Below are positions 45,661-57,069 of a stretch of DNA of 64,000 nt, in pieces. The DNA comes from Crossaster papposus (taxonomy: Eukaryota > Echinodermata > Asteroidea > Velatida > Solasteridae). The stretch lies in contig JBAIAA010000013.1 in the NCBI GenBank assembly GCA_037893245.1, positions 1 to 64,000 on the forward strand, in the 5' to 3' direction. Positions within the stretch are counted from its first letter, which is position 1. The number at the start of each line of letters is the position of its first letter. The notes beneath the pieces are model-generated. The model did no database searches and was not told where the DNA came from. It was given only the letters and a program-made list of their open reading frames with translations. Both the position numbers and the translations under genes were made by a program.

Positions 45661-46650
45661 CTCTGCGTCTTATCTCATTTGGCACCTGATGGTACTAGTT
45701 TCCATGCACTTTTCATCTAAATTGTCACTTTCAGGTTCTTACTAGTTTCCAGTAATTTGCATCTTACAAAACGTAATTTGACACCCTATTTCACTTACCA
45801 TCCTAACCCTTTCCTCTCAGTTCTTTCATGCTTCGAACAATGTGCATCTTACTTTACCTCTTTTTGAACCTTATACAATTTGAAGGGCACTTTTCATCCA
45901 AATTATCTGTACCTGGTTCTGACAGGCTTCCAGCGCTTTGCATCATACCTCTGTTGACACCTTGCATGTACATGTATATCATCTTAATTGTACTTACCAT
46001 CCAAACTGTTTCTTCTTAGTTCTTTCAGGCTTCCAACAATTTGCGTATTACTTTACCTTTTTTTGCACCTTATACATTTTTAAGTGCATTTTTCTTTTAT
46101 TCATCTCTTACTGGTTCATACCCTGTCTCATTTGAAAAATTACATATTTATTATCTTAAGTGCACTTACCATCCCAACTGTTTCCTCCCAGTTTTTTCAG
46201 GCTTCCAATGATTCTGAAAGGGTTTCCATCGCTTTGCATCATAGCCTATCTCATTGGACAACTTCCATGTTTATCATCTTAAGTGCACTTACCATCCAAA
46301 CTGTTTCCTCCCAGTTCTTTCAGGCTTCCAATGTTTTGCGTCTTTAATACTTTACCTCTTTTTGCACCTTAATTTAAGTTAATTTTTCATTTATATCATC
46401 TCTTCCTGGTTCTGACAGGCTTTCATCGCTTTGCATCATAGCCTATCTCATTTGAAACCTTGCATGTTTATCATCTTAACTGTTTCGTCCCAGTTCTTTC
46501 AGGCTTCCAATGATTTGCATCTTACTTTACCTCTGCTTGCATCTTATACCATTGTAAGTTCACTTTTCTTCCAAATTATCTCTTCTTGGTTCTGACAGCT
46601 TCCAACGCTTTACATCATTCCCTACCTCATTTTGGAACCTTATCATTTTA
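45661..46650. repeat. Degenerate tandem repeat, about 95-105 bp half-units
   Basis: Alternating variants of (c)acttaccatccaaactgtt, tcctcccagttctttcaggc, ttccaa(c/t)gatttgcatctt and actttacctctttttgcacc. One trace at 46955-47010 shows the same motif. No coding content. Confidence 0.75.
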
Positions 46651-47380
46651 AAGTTGATGTGTCTGTGCTTTTAGAGGGTTACACCCTGAAAAATAGATCA
46701 AATTGAATTGATAATTTTCTAGCATTGTATTTGTTATTCGACTTCGTGCTCAACGCATGTTGTACCCACACATGTACCGGTACGTTACACATTTAAAATT
46801 CAAAAGTTTAAATTAATTCATTCATTACTAATCGTGGGTCGATTTCTTTTTACGTGCGATGTCTCATTCGAAGGCTCATAATAAATACAATTCTGGAAAA
46901 TTATCAAATCAATTTGTCAGGGTGCAAACTCCTAAAAGCACGAACACAACAACTTTAAATGCACTTTTCATCCAAACGCTTTCCTCCCAGCTCTCACAAC
47001 CTTCCAACACTTTGCTTTCCCTCTAATTCTTGTTTTCCCCTTTGCTGTATCTTAATTAACATGCGCATCCAACATCGCTCTCCATCAAGTATCTTTATTC
47101 ATTTTGTTTACCTCCGTCAGATACCTAATAGCTTCACGGTTAACTGGATACAATATCATAGTTATGATTAAACTGTTAAACTTCACTGTTTAAGAAAATA
47201 GGTGTAGGTCTATGTTTGCCTAAAATATTTAAAGGAATGTTCTAATCGTAAAGATTAAAATATAAAGAACAATTTGTGTGCATTACGGTTTGAGACCATC
47301 AATGCGGCAAATGGAATAAATTTTTAATAATTTGATGCTATTAAAAGTAGTCATTTAAACGATCCTATCTATGTGTTCAT
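46651..47380. other. No recognisable gene
   Basis: AT-rich sequence; nothing supportable apart from the repeat trace near 46960. Confidence 0.4.
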
Positions 47381-47384
47381 GATT

Positions 47385-47690
47385 TTACATGCAAAATGAA
47401 TTTCCAAGAATAAAATTAAATGTTATGCCAAGGAAAGAATGTATTTAAGCAATTATATTTGCTTGGGATTGAATATATGAAAATGAATTTGCAAGTATAA
47501 AATTATATTCTGTGTTACAGTGGAAACATATTTTGTTTGCTATTATTTTGTTTGTGATTATGTGCAAATGAATTTCCCTGGATAAATGTTATACTCTGAT
47601 AAAACCTCATTGAAGCATTAATATTTACTACATGCATTTGCTTACGATTTATTTTATGCAATTAATTTCCCAGGTTTAAGTTAAACAAAA
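47385..47690. repeat. Degenerate tandem repeat, about 100 bp, three copies
   Basis: Each copy holds atgcaaaatgaatttccaag-like sequence, a taaaatta block and a tatttgcttgggattga-like block. Confidence 0.6.
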
Positions 47691-47840
47691 ATTATGCTAA
47701 GATAGAAACTCTACTATTAACTCATTTAATTTATTGATACTAGTTGTCTTATCTCTTCGGTAAATTAATTGGGAACAATTTAATTATTTTAAGGTATTGG
47801 GAGTTAATGGAATAAATATATTAGCTTGATTAGGTTAAGG

Positions 47841-47946
47841 AGAAATGACGAAAAAGTGGACATTCTTTGATTCGAATGGGCGAGGACGCGCAGCGTCCGA
47901 GCCCAATTTGAATCAAAGAATGTCCACCTTTTGAGTCGTTTCTCCG
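47841..47946. repeat. Near-perfect 106-bp hairpin
   Basis: agtggacattctttgattcg and the facing aatcaaagaatgtccacctt form long arms. The centre (gcgaggacgcgcagcgtccgag) is GC-rich and pairs too. The outer bases (ggagaaatgac/gtcgtttctcc) continue the stem. Probably a palindromic MITE. Confidence 0.8.
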
Positions 47947-49101
47947 ACTTAAACTACGTCCCTTTTACACCTATTGTCAATATTTAAAAGGAACAACAAG
48001 TGTCAATTCTTACTAATGCTTTAAAGTATGAGACGATTTAATTCCATTGTTCAGTGGTGCAAGCTACTAAGGAATGTGAAAGCTTTGTCCTGTCTAGTCT
48101 CCGTGTTGCGTAACCAAACAAGTGAATAAAGGTTGGGTAAAATGAGGGTGTTTAAAATGCCCAGTACATTCGACTTCGAAGTCATTTGATGCCATACATT
48201 GTTGTGCGTCGGGTGTGTCTCTGCTAACTCCGCTAATATGTCTTCCAGTGAGGATCCGTACATATTTTTGAGTAGGAATACGTTGGGAGATATGTTGTGT
48301 CACTTCAAGAACTGACTCGCCAATTTATTTTGATGGTGATTTACACCAGTATTTTGGGACATATTCGATGAGGATTTATACTCCAATGAGGATTTATACT
48401 AAAGCGGCAAATTCAGAGGTGAAGAAACTTCCTACTACTCGTGGCTGATTTGGACCCCTAACGGATCAGGTAATGATGGAAAATAAGCAAGAAAAGGAAA
48501 CAAGAACTTGTTATTCCCAACATTTGGCTTAGCTCTCATCAGCAGCTCATTTTGGCTTAATATTTTTACCAATTTTAGCCCTTTTATGGTGTAACAATAT
48601 CGTCAGTAGTCATTATTCCGTGTCGAAAGTATACCAGCCTTTTGTTAAACCCGGAACGGTTTCATTATCACACGTCTAACCAGACTCGGAACAAAACTAA
48701 TTTCTGTTGGTTTTTCTGCCGTTTTTGCTACACAGGTATACGACAGGACAGGACAACATGGGCGAGTTAGCGAATGTAAAGTACATGTACGTGTTATACG
48801 TATCAGCCCTTTTAAAGTTGTGCATTAGTAGTACTTTTTAGGACCTTCGAACGTATGACATAACTATGACCTATCTCCGTCGAAAATTATTCCCATTTAC
48901 AAGAAATGTACATATTTTAAATTGCAAACCATCGCTTCGACCTTGCTAATAAAAAGGTTTATCCTCCATTTGTTTTCTTAGTGGTAATAAGTTCTTGGGC
49001 CATTTTCATTTTCGAATGTTTTAGACAAACCTTGATGCAATTTGTTACATGCGGTTTGGCGCATCCATCTTATTTTATTTTTGTTATTGTTGATATCCCA
49101 G
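47947..49101. other. No gene assigned
   Basis: Short frames only. A long pyrimidine-rich stretch near 49070-49098 leads into the acceptor of the next entry. Confidence 0.4.
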
Positions 49102-49336
49102 GTTGTGGCAAATCTGTGCAACAAGGCTTTTGGACGAACCACTCCATACGATCGAGCATGGCAGCATCTCGTCTCTACAACAAGGGCTTCGGTGGCCAGA
49201 ACCAGTGAGGATCATAGGAGAGCAGTCAGCCGGGCTGAAACCGCATAAGCGCGTCGACACGGCAAAGAGACCTCCAAGACAATTAACTGTTGAAAGCTCT
49301 AAAGAAACTGTCAACATAGCTCTTACTAAGTTGTAA
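49102..49336 (+). CDS. Candidate 3'-terminal exon, unknown protein
   Basis: The acceptor tgttattgttgatatcccag is followed by a frame of 77 codons ending TAA exactly at an AATAAA signal (49335-49340). The protein includes EPVRIIGEQSAGLKPHKRVD and a basic RPPRQL stretch. Two other frames are open for 34-50 codons, so the frame choice rests on the stop/polyA position. No family recognised; the upstream exon is not found. Confidence 0.35.
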
Positions 49337-49667
49337 TAAATATAACAATAGCAATTTCTGTGTCCATTGAGTCGTTCTTTTTCTGTTAATTCTTAAAAGA
49401 ATGTACAGTTAACTGTACATTCTTTAAAATAATCGACACTTTTCTGAATAGAGTGACGTCACAAGAGTAGTTTAAGCTACAGTTATTCAGGTTTTCTTGT
49501 ATTTTCTTGTATGGTTTTGAAAATGTGTGTATTTACAAGAGTCCAATGTGCATCTTGACGTCCCGATTGAAGCAGGCCTACAAACAATCTTTACATCATT
49601 TCTTTGCAGGACTATTGGGTGGGTAAAATAGCCAGAATCTAGAATTTGGAAGTGCGCATGCACTGCA

Positions 49668-49743
49668 GGAGGGGGAGGGAGGAAGGGGGAGGGGGGAGGG
49701 AGGGGGAGGGGGAGGGAGGGGGAGGGGGGGGGGGGGGGGGGGG
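49668..49743. repeat. G-rich run
   Basis: Purine-only stretch of gggga units ending in about 22 G. It could form G-quadruplex structures. It is likely to be length-unstable and hard to sequence. Confidence 0.85.
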
Positions 49744-49744
49744 T

Positions 49745-49995
49745 GCAACTAGAAAATGGGTTTTCCTGAACTGCCAATTGCGCATGCGCTGTGTGGGGAA
49801 AAAAGCTTAGAAGTGGAATTCAGGTTTTCACGAACTGCCAATTGTATGTGCGCATGCGCTATGAGGAGTTAAAAATCGCAAGAATTGGAATTTGGGTTTT
49901 CACGAACTGCCAATTGTGTGCGCTGCGTGGGGCAAAAAGCCAGGAATTGGATTTTAGATTTTCACGAACTGCCAATTGTGGGACAAAAAGGCAGT
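49745..49995. repeat. Tandem repeat of about 75-85 bp, four copies
   Basis: Each copy has ttttcacgaactgccaattg, a gcgcatgcgct-type palindrome, and a caaaaagccaggaattggaa-like end. Related single segments are at 27895-27970. Confidence 0.8.
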
Positions 49996-50040
49996 TTTTC
50001 GTTTTGGAGTTTTCACAAACAGACAAATGTCATTATTAAT

Positions 50041-50290
50041 TAATTACGATGTTATTAATTATCCTACTGTTTAATTGTCGATACATTTACGAAGTTTGAA
50101 ACCCGAACTTTAACACAGTATCAAATTTTGAACAATGCTTGTTTTTTTATAATCGTGAAATGTTAGTTTTAAAAAGTGAGCAACTAAAAAAACGATTATC
50201 TCGAAACATTAGTTCGATGATGAGTGGCGAAATTCGTCTCTTCGTGAAAACTGTGACGACTTGTTTGTAACATATACAATTTAATGTACC
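50041..50290. other. No recognisable feature
   Basis: AT-rich; nothing supportable. Confidence 0.4.
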
Positions 50291-50292
50291 TT

Positions 50293-50495
50293 CTAAAGAT
50301 GAAGCGGAAAATAAAATATTGTAAGGACAGCATCCTGAGTAAGACGAACTGTCTGCCCAGTATTGTCAAAGCAGGTCTCTTCAAAATGATTGACGTAGAG
50401 TACAGCTCTTGTCGGAAGTCCACAAAATAGATCTCGCTTCATGTTGACCATCCATACTGCATTCTGCAAGTACAGACCGGCGGCTGAATGGAAAC
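50293..50495 (-). CDS. Candidate 3'-terminal exon, unknown protein
   Basis: On the minus strand the acceptor catttgctgcag precedes a frame encoding FHSAAGLYLQNAVWMVNMKR, then DLFCGLP and VNHFEETCFDNTGQTVRLTQ, ending at a stop at 50295-50293. The hydrophobic/polar alternation suggests a beta-rich domain. No family is recognised with confidence. Upstream exons would lie at higher coordinates. Confidence 0.35.
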
Positions 50496-50885
50496 CTGCA
50501 GCAAATGTAAGCATACGAGGTGAATTAAATTTTGTGTAGAATAATCTACACTACAGTCTACACACTACATCAGAAGATTTATTTCCAGGGTGGGGTGACT
50601 GTAAACAAAGTGTTCCAGTATTTTTAATTAAATTAAATTCATTATTTTTTGTCAAAAAAATTATCATCTGTCAAACAAATTGTCTTCTAATAACAGGTGA
50701 AGGAATGTAGGAAATTTAGATACTTCCACCCTTCTAGCGGGGAATCTAGACCACTAGAGTAGACCGATGGTGAAAGTCTGACCAAAATTTATAGGAACTA
50801 AAATAAAACGCAACTAAGTTAAAGTAAACAATGTCAATGTCCAAGTTTATTATTATATAAATATAAGAATACTAATTATTATACC

Positions 50886-51128
50886 TCCAAATGGGCACTT
50901 TGGGAGACAATCCCATAGAGTCGTGCACAATCTTTATTGTAACCTAACCCGTTTTTACCTGGAGCTTTTTCCACGAAATTTCATATTTATGCTATTTAGA
51001 CCCAAATCTGTCTTCTCCGAGCAAAAAAAACTCCCAAATATCGTTTTGTGGGGTAGCTAGACACTTAGGGAGACACTGAAATGTCTCCCTAAGTGCCACT
51101 GTCTCCCAAGTGAATCAAAACTATCGCT
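50886..51128. mobile_element. MITE copy 2, truncated and inverted (family of 11130-11400)
   Basis: Starts TCCAAATGGGCACTTTGGGA and is the reverse of the 11130-11400 element up to gctaatt, where the second terminal repeat is missing. Confidence 0.75.
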
Positions 51129-52455
51129 AATTGTATGCATAATCTTAAATATACTAGAGTTAGCATGACGTTGAATGTCAGGTAAATCTATGATGAATAT
51201 ACACAATACCCTTTTTAAGTAAGACACTCGTCAAACTTAAAGACGTTTATCGTGACTGTCAAGTTCAAGTTACAATTAACATAAGATGATAATTATGAAT
51301 AAGACTAATCGTTAGAAATTGAATATACTTAGTCTAGTCGAAATCTATAGCATAGCATGGCATTGGATTGCTATAGATTATATCGCCTAGTATCAGCAAT
51401 GAAATGATCAGAATTACATTGAATTGCATTGCCATTGGCAGTGGCATTATGCCATACCATACGTACATGCATGATGCAATGCATGCATAAAATATAAACG
51501 TTGGGACTACACAGAGCGCTAGACGGTACGCTAACTACTTCCAATCTGCTTTTAAAATACATAGAAAACATAGTTGAACTTACGAATGAAATGTCTGTAC
51601 ACATCCTTTATTACACCGGTTTGAGCAGTTAATTGCAGCACATGTGGGCATTTTCAACGATTATAAAGTTCAGAAACAGAACCTGCACACAAGGCTGTAC
51701 ACAAATCTGTATTACATCCTTCTCGCACGTCGATGTTTCGGAAGTGCAACATGGCGGACCCACGGCGTCACTTCTGTGAGCCAATGATCCGTCCAGGTAT
51801 AGAGGTCAGTGGTGCATATGCCACTAAATCTCTGAAAATCACTGCGCGCGAGCTCATTAATATTTTGTGATCTCTCCGGTAATTTTGATTAAGAGGTCCC
51901 TGGAGGCTATAAACTGGACTGATTGTAGAAATATCTGTGGAAATCAAGAATTGGTGACCTGTGGCTTCCAACTCGGGGGATCGCGTTAACAAAAAAGACC
52001 AATAAGTGGGTATATTTTGCATAGAGGCGGGGGGCTACATTTAGACCTGGGCCCAGAGCTGGGCCACCATTTTAGGGGTGGTTTGTGGGAAGGGGAGTAT
52101 ACAACAAATTCATTCGGTCAACCCCCCTCAGTTTGAAAACGAAAATTATTCTAGGAGTCTTAATCTTCAATTTCCAGTCAAAAAAATATTGCCACCCTAC
52201 TCCTGAGCGTTACCAGGCGGCGCTCTTTCTTTCTATTTTTGCGTTGGTTACAATGAGCCCCGTATTTAGTGAGTGGAACCCGATGACCAAAACCTCGCTC
52301 TGCTAACCTTTTGCATGCTATAGGCGCATATTTGCGCCCGCACCTTGTATTCCCACACTGCTATAGGCGCATATTTGCGCCCAGATAGTATGCAGCATTT
52401 AGTGTCCAAATAAAATACGTCATTATAACCCCTGACCTGATGGGGTATTGTATGA
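51129..52455. other. No gene assigned; duplicated palindrome at 52317-52383
   Basis: Within it, gctataggcgcatatttgcgc occurs in two copies 43 bp apart; each contains the near-palindrome GGCGCATATTTGCGCC. Around 52262-52300 a fragment (cccgatgaccaaaacctcgc) resembles the 3' half of the iMet-derived units at 53 kb. The stretch 51768-52022 is open on the minus strand but shows no family features. Confidence 0.4.
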
Positions 52456-52735
52456 CATTGTCAATCTATGGACTGAATTTTCAACGTGTAATCAGCGAAA
52501 CTTTTCTTTGTATGTTGTATGTTCTGCACCTGATTTACCCAATAATGTCATGGATGCCGATGATGCTTTTAGGGAGATTTTTTGGGACAGAGAATTGGAC
52601 TTTTTAGAGGTTTTGGCAGGGAGTGAAATCGGCGATTGTGATGACAATCACTGTGTGTACATGTCGCATGTCTTAGTGGTGGATTCAGCCCTGGCCGGCA
52701 CCGGCGGACAACAACGGATCACGGGCGGGTGGTAA
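52448..52735 (+). CDS. Unassigned open frame, acidic, possible exon
   Basis: The last 62 codons from ATG 52550 (MDADDAFREIFWDRELDFLE ...) are acidic and end in a TAA after GGQQRITGGW. The composition is protein-like, but no conserved motif or splice signal is decisive. Confidence 0.22.
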   Translation: MYDIVNLWTEFSTCNQRNFSLYVVCSAPDLPNNVMDADDAFREIFWDRELDFLEVLAGSEIGDCDDNHCVYMSHVLVVDSALAGTGGQQRITGGW

Positions 52736-53544
52736 TGATCGCCAAGCGGCCGCAAATAATGCAAGATGGCGGAGATGCTGCTTTTCATCGTAAACAACCA
52801 TGGATTAAAAAAATTGGTAACTTACACAATAAAAAATGGCTTAGACATCATGATTGAATCAATATATTGGAAATCTTTTATTCTACAAATAATTAATTTT
52901 GGGTTTCGTGATACAAAAACATCTTCAATGAGAAAAAAAGCAATTTAATGAACAGAACAGATGCCTATTTTGAGTATGTACACACAAACAATCCAGCAGG
53001 GAGGGACTACTCAGTACACTGATTCGTAGCGTGCAAAGGGCTAAAAGGTATTTTTGCTTCACTGCTATTCACATTTAATAAATATTGTAGAATGTTTTTA
53101 GAATGTCTGCTTTCATTTTGTTTGCATTTTCTAAATTTACATGAGGCATGCTGGCGCAGTGGAAGCTTGCTGGGCCTATAACCCAGAGTGCCGAGGATCA
53201 AAACCTCGTTCTGCTGCTAATAAGTTTTTGGTATGACTTGAAGTACTCGACTCAGAGTGACAAAGTAGACCCTTTCTTGGTCAGTAACCGAGAGTTCGGA
53301 TGATCACAACCTCGGTCTGCTCAGGATAATTTTGTATTTGATAGGGATTTCATTTTCATTAAAAATAGTTACGCAGAGTAGTGCAGCGGGAGCGTGATGG
53401 GCCCAAACCCAGAGGTCCGAGGACCAAAACCTCGCTTTGCTAACGAGGTATTTTTGCTTCACTGCTATTTACATTTAATAAATATTGTAGAATGTTTTTA
53501 GAATGTCTGCTTTCATTTTGTTTGCATTTTCTAAATTTACATGA

Positions 53545-53616
53545 GGCATAGTGGCGCAGTTGAAGCGTGCTGGGCCCATAACCCAGAGGTCCGAGGATCG
53601 AAACCTTGCTCTGCTA
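53545..53616 (+). tRNA. tRNA-iMet-like unit, D1 (probably pseudogene)
   Basis: 72 nt with the initiator layout: anticodon arm CTGGG/CCCAG, loop CCCATAA (anticodon CAT), T loop ATCGAAA and discriminator A. The acceptor GGCATAG pairs with CTCTGCT except for one mismatch and a G-T end pair. Confidence 0.45.
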
Positions 53617-53753
53617 ACAAGTTTTTGGTATGACATGAGTGACAAAGTAGACACTTTCTTGGTCAGTACCCGAGAGTTTGGTTGACCACAACCTCGGTCT
53701 GCTCAGGATAATTATTTTCTTGAAAGTGATTTCATTTTCATTACAAATAGTTA

Positions 53754-53825
53754 CGCAGAGTGGTGCAGTGGGAGCGTGATGGGCCCATAACCCAGAGGCC
53801 CGAGGACCGAAACCTCGCTCTGCTA
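53754..53825 (+). tRNA. tRNA-iMet-like unit, C' type (probably pseudogene)
   Basis: 72 nt with acceptor CGCAGAG/CTCTGCT (first pair C-T mismatched), anticodon loop CCCATAA, stem ATGGG/CCCAG (one mismatch), perfect T stem CGAGG/CCTCG and loop ACCGAAA. Confidence 0.4.
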
Positions 53826-54330
53826 AAGAGGTATTTTTGCTTCACTGTTATTCAAATTTAATAAATATTTTAGAATGTTTTTAGAATGTCTGCTTTTATT
53901 TTGTTTGTTGTTTTTCTAAATTTACATGAGGCATGGTGGCGCAGTGGAAGCTTGCTGGGCCTATAACCCAGAGTGCCGAGGATCAAAACCTCGCTCTGCT
54001 GCTAATAAGTTTTTGGTATGACTTGAAGTACTCGACTCAGAGTGACAAAGTAGACCCTTTCTTGGTCAGTAACCGAGAGTTCGGATGATCACAACCTCGG
54101 TCTGCTCAGGATAATTTTGTATTTGATAGGGATTTCATTTTCATTAAAAATAGTTACGCAGAGTGGTGCAGTGGGAACGTGATGGGCCCATAACCCAGAG
54201 GTCCGAGGACCAAAACCTCGCTTTGCTAACGAGGTATTTTTGCTTCACTGCTATTCACATTTAATAAATATTGTAGAATGTTTTTAGAATGTCTGCTTTC
54301 ATTTTGTTTGCATTTTCTAAATTTACATGA

Positions 54331-54402
54331 GGCATAGTGGCGCAGTTGAAGCGTGCTGGGCCCATAACCCAGAGGTCCTAGGATCGAAACCTTGCTCTGC
54401 TA
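54331..54402 (+). tRNA. tRNA-iMet-like unit, D2 (probably pseudogene)
   Basis: Same as the unit at 53545 but with a CTAGG T stem, giving another mismatch. Confidence 0.38.
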
Positions 54403-55130
54403 ACAGGTTTTTGGTATGACATGAGGTACTCGACTCGGAGTGACAAAGTAGACACTTTCTTGGTCAGTACCCGAGAGTTTGGTTGACCACAACCTCGGTC
54501 TGCTCAGGATAATTATTTCCTTGAAAGTGATTTCATTTTCATTACAAATAGTTACGCAGAGTGGTGCAGTGGGAGCGTGATGGGCCCATAACCCAGAGGC
54601 CCGAGGACCGAAACCTCGCTCTGTTAAAGAGGTATTTTTGCTTCACTGTTATTCAAATTTAATAAATATTTTAGAAGGTTTTTAGAATGTCTGCTTTTAT
54701 TTTGTTTGTTGTTTTTCTAAATTTACATGAGGCATGCTGGCGCAGTGGAAGCTTGCTGGGCCTATAACCCAGAGTGCCGAGGATCAAAACCTCGTTCTGC
54801 TGCTAATAAGTTTTTGGTATGACTTGAAGTACTCGACTCAGAGTGACAAAGTAGACCCTTTCTTGGTCAGTAACCGAGAGTTCGGATGATCACAACCTCG
54901 GTCTGCTCAGGATAATTTTGTATTTGATAGGGATTTCATTTTCATTAAAAATAGTTACGCAGAGTAGTGCAGCGGGAGCGTGATGGGCCCAAACCCAGAG
55001 GTCCGAGGACCAAAACCTCGCTTTGCTAACGAGGTATTTTTGCTTCACTGCTATTTACATTTAATAAATATTGTAGAATGTTTTTAGAATGTCTGCTTTC
55101 ATTTTGTTTGCATTTTCTAAATTTACATGA

Positions 55131-55202
55131 GGCATAGTGGCGCAGTTGAAGCGTGCTGGGCCCATAACCCAGAGGTCCGAGGATCGAAACCTTGCTCTGC
55201 TA
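55131..55202 (+). tRNA. tRNA-iMet-like unit, D3 (probably pseudogene)
   Basis: Identical as read to the unit at 53545-53616, one higher-order period later. Confidence 0.42.
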
Positions 55203-55916
55203 ACAAGTTTTTGGTATGACATGAGTGACAAAGTAGACACTTTCTTGGTCAGTACCCGAGAGTTTGGTTGACCACAACCTCGGTCTGCTCAGGATAATTA
55301 TTTTCTTGAAAGTGATTTCATTTTCATTACAAATAGTTACGCAGAGTGGTGCAGTGGGAGCGTGATGGGCCCATAACCCAGAGGCCCGAGGACCGAAACC
55401 TCGCTCTGCTAAAGAGGTATTTTTGCTTCACTGTTATTCAAATTTAATAAATATTTTAGAATGTTTTTAGAATGTCTGCTTTTATTTTGTTTGTTGTTTT
55501 TCTAAATTTACATGAGGCATGGTGGCGCAGTGGAAGCTTGCTGGGCCTATAACCCAGAGTGCCGAGGATCAAAACCTCGCTCTGCTGCTAATAAGTTTTT
55601 GGTATGACTTGAAGTACTCGACTCAGAGTGACAAAGTAGACCCTTTCTTGGTCAGTAACCGAGAGTTCGGATGATCACAACCTCGGTCTGCTCAGGATAA
55701 TTTTGTATTTGATAGGGATTTCATTTTCATTAAAAATAGTTACGCAGAGTGGTGCAGTGGGAACGTGATGGGCCCATAACCCAGAGGTCCGAGGACCAAA
55801 ATCTCGCTTTGCTAACGAGGTATTTTTGCTTCACTGCTATTCACATTTAATAAATATTGTAGAATGTTTTTATAATGTCTGCTTTCATTTTGTTTGCATT
55901 TTCTAAATTTACATGA

Positions 55917-55988
55917 GGCATAGTGGCGCAGTTGAAGCGTGCTGGGCCCATAACCCAGAGGTCCTAGGATCGAAACCTCGCTCTGCTA
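55917..55988 (+). tRNA. tRNA-iMet-like unit, D4 (probably pseudogene)
   Basis: As the other D units, with CTAGG/CCTCG in the T stem. Confidence 0.38.
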
Positions 55989-57069
55989 AAAAGTTTTTGG
56001 TATGACATGAGGTACTCGACTCGGAGTGACAAAGTAGAAACTTTCTTGGTCAGTACCCGAGAGTTTGGTTGACCACAACCTCGGTCTGCTCAGGATAATT
56101 ATTTCCTTGAAAGTGATTTCATTTTCATTACAAATAGTTACGCAGAGTGGTGCAGTGGGAGCGTGATGGGCCCATAACCCAGAGGCCCGAGGACCGAAAC
56201 CTCGCTCTGCTAAAGAGGTATTTTTGCTTCACTGTTATTCAAATTTAATAAATATTTTAGAATGTTTTTAGAATGTCTGCTTTTATTTTGTTTGTTGTTT
56301 TTCTAAATTTACATGAGGCATGCTGGCGCAGTGGAAGCTTGCTGGGCCTATAACCCAGAGTGCCGAGGATCAAAACCTCGTTCTGCTGCTAATAAGTTTT
56401 TGGTATGACTTGAAGTACTCGACTCAGAGTGACAAAGTAGACCCTTTCTTGGTCAGTAACCGAGAGTTCGGATGATCACAACCTCGGTCTGCTCAGGATA
56501 ATTTTGTATTTGATAGGGATTTCATTTTCATTAAAAATAGTTACGCAGAGTAGTGCAGCGGGAGCGTGATGGGCCCATAACCCATAGGTCCGAGGGCCAA
56601 AACCTCGCTTTGCTAATGAGGTATTTTTGCTTCACTGCTATTCACATTTAATAAATATTGTAGAATGTTTTTAGAATGTCTGCTTTCATTTTGTTTGCAT
56701 TTTCTTAATTTACATGAGGCATAGTGGCGCAGTTGAAGCGTGCTGGGCCTATAACCCAGAGTGCCGAGGATCAAAACCTCGTTCTGCTGCTAATAAGTTT
56801 TTGGTATGACTTAAAGTACTCGACTCAGAGTGACAAAGTAGACCCTTTCTTGGTCAGTAACCGAGAGTTCGGATGATCACAACCTCGGTCTGCTCAGGAT
56901 AATTTTGTATTTGATAGGGATTTCATTTTCATTAAAAATAGTTACGCAGAGTAGTGCAGCGGGAGCGTGATGGGCCCAAACCCAGAGGACCGAGGACCAA
57001 AACCTCGCTTTGCTAACGAGGTATTTTTGCTTCACTGCTATTCACATTTAATAAATATTGTAGAATGTT

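Larger units (their letters stand above)
53046..57069 (+). repeat. Hierarchical tandem array of about 30 tRNA-iMet-derived units
   Basis: Four unit types are arranged A-B-C-D-B'-C', about 793 bp per set, five sets. Alternate sets differ slightly, giving a higher-order period of 1585 bp (A units start near 53143, 53928, 54728, 55513, 56314). Types C, C' and D keep the 72-nt initiator-tRNA layout: GCAGAG/CTCTGC acceptor pairing, TGGCGCAG-type D arm, CTGGG-CCCATAA-CCCAG anticodon arm and ATCGAAA/ACCGAAA T loop. Type A has a CCTATAA loop; type B is far diverged. Spacers are AT-rich (taataaatattgtagaatg). The array stops abruptly at 57069. It may be a tandemised tRNA-derived SINE or amplified tRNA pseudogenes. 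Confidence 0.85.

Noticed and set aside
53046..57069. Functional tRNA gene cluster
   Set aside because: Every unit has stem mismatches or a changed anticodon or T loop, and type B units no longer fold properly. Not excluded for D units, hence the low-confidence entries.
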